Shown here piece after piece: positions 52,301 through 61,300 of a stretch of DNA of 64,000 bases. Position numbers and translations under genes: made by a program. Numbering within the stretch: position 1 is the stretch's first letter; each line of letters starts with the position of its first letter. A model generated the notes under the pieces. It had not been told where the DNA came from. It ran no database searches and worked only from the letters and a program-made list of their open reading frames with translations. The DNA lies in NCBI GenBank assembly GCA_037976565.1, contig CP137668.1, forward strand, positions 3,244,261 through 3,308,260, written 5' to 3'. The DNA comes from Mesocentrotus franciscanus (Eukaryota > Echinodermata > Echinoidea > Camarodonta > Strongylocentrotidae).

Positions 52301-55300
52301 ATCTCCTTTAGCATCATCACATCCCACAAGTCCTTGTTGCGCTGAACAAGACCTGTCAGGTGCAGACAGTTCTGTGCTACAAGGCCGCAGATTGACCCAT
52401 AGAGATCTAGGATGAGTCTCAGAGGCCCGCTGTAGATGGTCCCTTCCACAGACTTCTGAACTTCTGTAAGTTAGATCATGTCAAAAAATCAAGAAGGTAT
52501 TGTTAAGGTCATGACACAATCTGCGGCATGCATGCTTTTTAGGTGATTCTGAAACACTATCCATGATACAGTTAAACCTAAATAAAGAGCTCTGATTAAA
52601 AAGAAACACACTCTCATAACAGGGTAATTTTGCTGGTCTTAGCTCTTCATATTCTTCTCTTTTTAGTCCTGAAATGATAAGATATCCTATGTTACAAGAT
52701 AATTGTCATTGTCCAAATGCCCATGTTCTAACAAGAGTCCACATTAAAGAAGCTTGGGCCCAAGGTACTTCATGCTTCCTTAACCAAAATACAGACATGA
52801 ACATAAAGGTGCTTATATTTACTACTTCCCTTTTTTGCTTTCTCTAACATTGTTCAAAAGAGCAGAACTCCCGGATATTACCTGAGCTTTGCAAAGTCTT
52901 GATGATAGAGGATTTGATGGAAGCTAGTTGACTGTAGAGGAGTCTCTCAGTGGCTGAGAATTCATGGGTGATTGCTACAAAACCATTACTGCTTTTATCA
53001 GCAATACAGGCACACTGGTCTGCTGAAGCAGCGACAGCCTGCAACCAACCATTCTACATTTGAAAATGAAAATATATAACAGATGTTAGAGAGAGCATAC
53101 TTATTGGAGGGTTTTTGTAATCAGATGACCAGAAATAAATTTAAACAGTTTACAACTCTGAGGAATATAAACGAATAATCCAAAAGAATTGATGAGAAAA
53201 ACCTAAACCCTCTAACACTTTTTCAAGCTGGACCTTAAGTTAGCTTGTCTCAATTTGTCAAGACACTGTGTAACAACTCTGAAGAGCTTGGTACAAGCAT
53301 TTTGAACATGTTCAAACTACCTAATTCCTTAATGTTATATGCTGCCCTCATGCATCATTGTGGATTCAGTTGTTTTATTGCCTCGCTACAGCCAACTCTT
53401 GAATAATGAGTATGCAAACCATTAAAGACATTCCTTCACTACTGAAACTATTGTGACTGGTCATCCTTCTTTAACATCACAGCTGCAGCAGCTGGATACC
53501 TGCCTTGTTTTATGTACATTAGAATGCAGAGCTGCCAACCTCCAGAACAGAAAATCAGTAATCACAAGGCTCAAAATCAGTAATTTCCTATGCGGCGCTA
53601 TGAATCTTTTAAAAAACGGCGCACCAACACCGCGCGGATGCATGGTGCATGATTATCTAAAAATTTTGGTGATGTTACTCACACAAAGTTGCTAAATATT
53701 GATTTTCAGGTCATCACAACACATCAGTTTTCCATGAAAAATTGGCTTCTATTAAAATACTTGATACTTTTCTGTCTTTGTCAGCGAGTGTTGGATGGCC
53801 GCCATACTGTACAGCACCCGCTACAATAAATCATACTTACGTTTACGTTTTTTTTTTTTTTTAAATCCGTAATTTGAGACAACATTCTGTACTGCCGTAA
53901 TGAGCGTTAATTTCCGTACCAATTACGGGAAATCCGTACTAGTTGGCAGCTCTGAGAATGGCTGATGCTGTCAATTGGTCAGCAAGTCATTTGCTCTAAT
54001 AAGTAATTTTGTTCTGTTTTTAGCTTCAACTCTAGAACAATTTCTGTAGTCCATATATTTCTGAGTCAGTATCACGTTAAAGATGGTCTATCATCATCAT
54101 GACTGGTGGCCATTCTGTAATATGGTGGCAGCGGTGGGATATGAACCCATGCCATTGAAAAGACCCGTGACTCTTGCCAGAAGCAAGGGACAAATAGCTA
54201 CACAAGAGTGAAAGGCACTCTACACCTATAGCTACCTTCTTGAGAAAGGCGAGTTTCTCAGGTTGCTTGGCTCTGGCTGCGTACTTGACGGTGGGTGATT
54301 TAGAGATAGAGGATGACATAGGCCGTTTCTTGGACTTATCACTTCCATCCCGTAGAGGGCTCTCTGGAGTTGGAGTACTGTTGGAGCTCCTCAATTCTTG
54401 AAGGCTAATAAAGACAGATTGTAGAGAAATAACATTTACATTTCTCACAGTGATGATATATCTACATGTATATGAAAATATTGATTAAAGTTCATGCAGT
54501 GTCCAAGATTTCAAAACAATTCATGATTTATAAAACTGCAAACAACTTAGAAATGCTATTCAGATTTTAAACTTGTCAAAACCCCCCAAAATGGGCTTTT
54601 AGTAAGTTCAAGATGCATATCTGCAACAGGTAAATTGCACCAGAATTGAAATGGGATAGGCCTCCAAATAACCTTTACAATCTCCATATTGGGGGTATTT
54701 TTTATTGGGGGATTTTAAATGAGTATTCCAAGAAAAATGTTGGAGGGTTGGCCTTTCACCAAGTGACAAGAAAACCCCCCAATATATCAAGGTTACACGT
54801 ACACAAGAATACATTGTCACTAGAGCTAGCATATTAAAAGGTTACATCTCTGCCAGTGATTGCATGATCCCCATGTATGAGGTAATCGTACCTTGGTTGT
54901 TTTCCTAGGTAGTAGACATCTGGCATGCAGTTGGTTCCATCTGCTAAGAGAAGGGTGTGTGTACCCCCTACTGCTGCATCCCATACTGGTGTGTTGTTAG
55001 GCATCTGCAAAGAAAAGGAAATAAACAAATCAAGATGTGAAAATTCATTTAAAAATTAACAATAAGAGAGTACACTCCTACTCTTTGAAAGCTATATATC
55101 TCAGGTTCTATTTTGATTTTCTGTTAACAAGTTTTGTTTTTAACTAAATGTGGAAATAAACTTGATTATTTTTTTGAATGCACAACAATAACAGATAATA
55201 GAAAGTAATATGGTAATGATGTAATTCATTCTTGTTGACATTAAAATTTTGAATGAACTTGTAAAAAAACAAATTTACAATTGGCATTAAAACATTCAAA

Positions 55301-58300
55301 ATAAAGTTACTAATGCATAACTCTTGATACAACATTAATTGCCATATTCTGAGCATTTCATTAATCATGCATAGCTTGGTATTGTAGGGAAAAATAATAA
55401 AATGGGTTAAAGTTCCATTCCATAAAAGTACAGAGGAAAATAGAAGAGAGATTGGGAAAAGGGAAGACAAGCTAAAACATAAAAGTTTAACACAGATCAC
55501 TCCCAAATGACATTAAATGAAGAAAAAAAAAATCATAATTTTAAATGTTCTTTATTAAATACATTTTGGGTGACCTACAGAAACTCTTGAAAAGCTTCCT
55601 TCTTTTTAAGACACAATCTCTATTCAGTGCAAGAAAAACAAAATTAAAGTTTACTTTTCATTCAGGCAATTGATTTCTTTCAAACATATCAGGAAGCGAT
55701 TGACATCCTGAAAGACCTTATTCATGTGTTTCCATGACAACAGCCTTATGTGTAACACTAAACATTGAAAAGGTTATCACCTCTGGGTAATTGTTGAAAC
55801 TAAAAGTGTAATTATGGCTTCCTGTAAGGAACTTTCACAGAAAAAAGGGAATAACCTTTAGACAAACACACACACACAGCATGAAATTATTTAATGATGT
55901 GTATATGTATGGAGAGCGGTGCTTCTTTCAAATTTATTAAAGCTACTGGATAACCACAGATTTCCCAATGCAAGACACTTTCATAAATTTCACAAGTAGC
56001 CTACGTTTGTAAACATTTCGCCCTGAGAAAATGATAAATCAAAACACTATAAATATGACATTCTTCAGAGTTTTTTTGTCAAAAAAGCAGCCATCATTAG
56101 CAATTGGAAAATTGTATGTCTTGAGAGTTTGGTTTTTTCAGGCCTCTTAATATTCATCTATAAATGGAACAAATTTCGTTGTCATAGTCTATTCATAAGA
56201 AAAAACGTTATACATGTTTGTTTAGACCTGAATGTCATCAGTTTAACAATCATTCGAATTCTGACTTCAAATGAAACATCATGCTTGTTGTCACAGCAAC
56301 TGCATTAGAGGTGACACACAGGGGAGTTCCCATAATCCCCTTTTCTCCTATTAATGTAATAAGCCTGTAAAAATTGGCACTATCCTTTTAATTGATGAAT
56401 CATGCAGGGTTTACTTTCATATCTAAAACAAAGAAGAAATTATATATATAGAGAAGTCTTGGATTGGCCTCCTCTATCTTTGTCTTTTATCCTTTAATTT
56501 TCTCCTTTTCCCCATTCTTTTCTAAATGTATTGTACCTACATGTGTATGCATCTTTTATCAGCTTTCTTTTCTCCCTTTTAAGGGGTGTTCCTACTAGGT
56601 GTATGATCTTCTGTTTCCCCCTCCTTTCCCGTGTTCCTTGCCCTTTTCTCCCTTCCCTCCTTCTTCTCTCCACTCCCTCTGACCTCACCTCCTTTGTGAT
56701 CTTTCCCTCTCCCTCTTCTGCCCCTGTTCACAGCCCTCTTCCTCCTCTCATCCCCTCCCCTACCCCTTCTCCCCTCTCCTCCACTCCTCTTCCCTTCCAC
56801 CTCATCCCCTCGCCTCCTTTCCCCCTCTCCTGCCCTCTGCTTTTGTCCCTCCTATTCCTCTCCCTCCCTCCTCTCTCTCTCTTTTTCCCAGCATGCTCTC
56901 TTGATCCTCCCTTTCTTCTTTTAATTCTACCTCCACCTTTCTTCTCCTCTTTCTTCTCCTCCTTCATCTAACTTACCTTTATTCTTTTGGGGACCAGTTG
57001 ACCGGTGTGTCCTAGCTGACCATCTGAGTTACATCCCCAGGTATAGACTTGACCATTGCTTGAGATAGCCACACAGTGAGATGCTCCAGCTACAATGCGC
57101 ACAATGCTCTTACTGCTAAGTTGTTTGATTGTACAAGGTGTATGTCTGAAATAATCAATGTTTGTATATCAATCATTAAGTATGTAAATAACCATTATAA
57201 CCAAAAATTTGCTTTAATTCATTATGCAAACTGTTTAAAAAAAAAAAAGGCTGAATGGATGTTGAAAAGACAATTTTCAGTACCGAAGCAATATATATAT
57301 ACCCAATGTATATATACATGTACATTTATATACACACACACAATTTCCTAATAAATGATTTAAGTATGAATCCAGGAATCATACCACATAGAATTAGAAT
57401 ATGTCACCATTATTAATCCAAATCAGCCAAACATAAGTAATACTTGCCAATAATACATTGTATTTACAAAAGGCTAGTAATAAAATAAATTAGGGTGTAA
57501 GGATAGGTCTCAAAGTACACTTCATTGCATTTTCCTAATTAAAACATGTAATAATGATTCACTGAATGACCTTGTTTCACTTGAATTGAATAGAAATTGA
57601 TGTACATCCTTCATGCAATGTAAAAAATAACTAATCAAAATGGGAATGACTAAATTTGGTTGGGACTGATTAAGAGTTGTATAGTCAGCTCACAACTCAA
57701 ATCTTTTCATGGTCAATAACATCTTCCCTTTATTCTTCTTTAGGAATTAACTTCCTAAATTAGAGACTCTGACAAATCTGGCTGTAGGAAGAATGTCTCT
57801 TTCATGGTCAACAGTAACTTCAAAGAATGAATTTCTATCCTTTCATCGCTTTCAACAAGTCCATGAGTAATCTTGGCTCTAGGAATATTTGAAATTGTTC
57901 TTTCAGGTCAATATCGGATCAAATCTAGAAATTCACCTCCAAGGATATATGAATGCCTGGCTCTAAGGCAGAGGAAATAAGTCTTTTCCGTCAAGTCACC
58001 GCATACAGGTACTCTTGACATTAGCTACTGAAGGAACTCATTACTCACGACAACGACGACGAAGGCTGGCCAGGTGGCATTAAGGAATTGTGACTCAATT
58101 GAAAAGGGCTATATTCAGGTCATTCATACCCACAGGCATTCAAGTCAATTTAGCCTGCATTACATTAACAAATATGCAGGCTGTATTGGCAACGAGCCTT
58201 AGGATGACTTGGGTAGATGCCTGGCTTTTGGCATTAAACAAATTTCACTTTATTAAGTTGCAGTGAAGTATCGGTCATAACATTTGGAAGTCCAAGAATG

Positions 58301-61300
58301 TCATTATCTAATTAATACTTGCATTTACTGTTTAAAGGAGAATAACTGACTTGATTCAAGAAAGCTGGCAGGTTATTTCTTGTACATTGTACATGTATGC
58401 ATGGTGCAAAACATTCTCTCTCTCTCTCTTTTTCCATTTCTATGTGTATCTTTTATTATACATGTCTATATTTCCACCCTCCTTTTCTTCCACTGTCATC
58501 TGAATTCTACCCCTTAGATTTATATTCTAATTAAAATTGTCATATATATATATATATATTATGAAAATTCAATTTATAATGCCCCCATTGCATTTTAAAA
58601 AGCATGGAGTAGTGCTTCAGGATAGTAATTTGATAAATTTGACAAATAGATTCAATTACCAAAGATCCCTGCAAACTTCCTGCATGTCAAACACAATGAA
58701 TGAAACTCATATGATATGCCTCAGATTGTATCTTTGATGTGTAACATGCCCGTTTGGCAGAGCTCTGATTATATTTCATGTGACTGCACTTGATATAAAC
58801 ATCTGCAGATGAAGGGGTTTTCAAGAGATTGAGAAACTGCTGATAATATCCATTTCACAGAGTGCAAATGTACAGCAGTCACATAAATTATGACCCATTG
58901 AGATCATACATGTACATGTACATGTGTAGGTGGTACATCATGTCAGGTGGTATGTATGTACAGTATGCATGTACAACACATGCACTCATCACAAATCTTA
59001 ACAAATTACATGTATATCCAGAATACAACAAATCACTGATTTCCAAGCATTATTCTAGAGTATTCCCTTTAAAAAGCTCATTATTTATGTCTCCTCTAAA
59101 CATTTCCAGACAAATCCTATCCGACCGCATCTTTGATGAAAATTACCCGTCTCCATATGCGATCCCATGTGTTTACATACAAGAGTGATGAATGCATTGT
59201 TTGAAGGACGACCATCTGTCTAGTCTCGTAGGGGGTAGGGAGGGAGGGAGGGAGGGAGGAGGGAGGGAGGGAGGAGGAGGAGGGAGGGAGAGGGAGGAGA
59301 ATGAGAGTGTTTGAAAAGTAGTGGCATAAACATAAGAGCCCCCCCCCCACAAACAGATAAAGTATTGAGAGAAAAGATACTTTCTGAGCAGAAAAAAAAT
59401 TCTGAAGAATTGCATTCCTTCATTTTGGCTTATACATGTATGCATATATGTGTATGTTTAAACTACTGTACATAATCTAATCTCTATTTCTGAAGAAAAA
59501 AAAAATCAGAAATTTGAGGAATAAAGAGATGAAAACATGTGCTTCATAATGAGATGACTGAAATTAAACTTACTATTTCTCTCTTGCAGCTACAGTGTAC
59601 ATGTACACATGTTAGCCATATTGAGCTGATTAATATCGTCACCCCATCCTGCCAAGTGTGAATGTTTGACCCCTGCCATGTTTGACCCCTATTGCACTGA
59701 ATAATCCACATACTGCACACTTTAAAGTGACCATGTCATTAATTATATGGTTACACACACTTCAACTATTGATGTTAATTATCAACAGCATGAATTGTGT
59801 CCAAATGACCACATGCAAAGTACAAATATCAATAACAAATTTCTGAATCTATTAAGCTAAATTAAGTGAAAATGAAACAAACATGACCAAAACAGACGCT
59901 ACACTAAAATAAAATCCATCTTATAAGCCATGAAATAAAAAAATCCTTTAAAAAATGCTTCTCAGTGGCTTGAAAAGGTGAATGTTGAAGAAAGAGGTTT
60001 CTGCTCTGTAGAAGTAAATAAGTTTATATGTAGTCTGACCTTTCACATTCAAGGGTTTTATTGGATTAAACTTTGGAACAGGAGAGATGAAGATACAGTC
60101 AAACCTGCTTTAGTGACCACCTGTCTACAAAGACCACCTGTCTACAAAGACCACATTTTGTGTATCCCTTGAAAATGGTTTCTCATTGAAACATGTACTA
60201 AAGGAACCTGTCTACAAAGACCACCTGTCTACAAAGACCACATTTTTTGTTTCCCTTGAAAATGGTTTCTCATTGAAACATGTACTAAAGGAACCTGTCT
60301 ACAAAGACCACCTGTCTACAAAGACCAATTTTTGTGTTTCCCTTGGGCGGTCGCTATAGACAGGTTTGACTGTAGTTGTATCAAAAGAGTTCTGTTTACA
60401 CCATAAATGTTTTACAAGTAGTACAATGCATACATTGTACATGTACATCACAGTACATGTACTTGAAATGTACAGTACATTAAATGTATATAAATGTACA
60501 GTGAAATAAACAGTACACAATAGTTGAAATGCTATTTTTTTTCTTCAAATGAACATATTGCTACAACCCAACAGAAAAAGTACTGACTGTACTTTATATA
60601 TGAGTAATACACTATGGAAACACGTCCATGAGGCTATGTACATGTATTAAACTCCTTCCTTCTCTGTGTTTATAAATGCGAAGGCGAGACAAAATGGTGC
60701 GAACTCCCTAGGGGCATGCCTCAGTTCGGAATAAATTGGTCTGTAGACTCCCTACCCTTTATAACACTAGTAATATCAAACGACGTGTCTGTACCACTCA
60801 ATTTACTGGCCACTACCCTATCCCTGGATTAATAATGTGTGCTATTTGAGGCTCCTATGGGCTTACCATATGCTTTTGAATGAAGCACAGTGACTAGAAT
60901 GTACATGTACATGTATGGATACAGGTGTCCTATACTGTACATGCGTATTAAAAATGTTGTTCACATTTTTTACTATGTAATTATTCTTCTGCCTCTATAG
61001 CTTAATTCTTAAAAATGCCACACAACATTGCTTTACAAAATTGGATAATAAACATTGGACACTCATATCATTTTGTTCTTTTAATTCTATATTTATTTCA
61101 TAACAATTGTTCTACATCTTAGTTAGATCTTCGAATGTCATTATACATGTACATGTATGTATTTTATCTCCCCCTTTTGAGTGTCAATTTAATGTCATCT
61201 TGAGTCATTTCTGACATTAAAGCAAATGCATTTACCTATTCATGCAGTAAACTATTTGTACGGGAAGTATACATTACAGACAGGTGTGTTGTACGGCCGT

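Noticed and set aside
56531..56971. 146-codon Ser/Pro-rich frame (plus) and Arg/Gly-rich frames (minus)
   Set aside because: Composition artefact of the pyrimidine tract next to exon w2.
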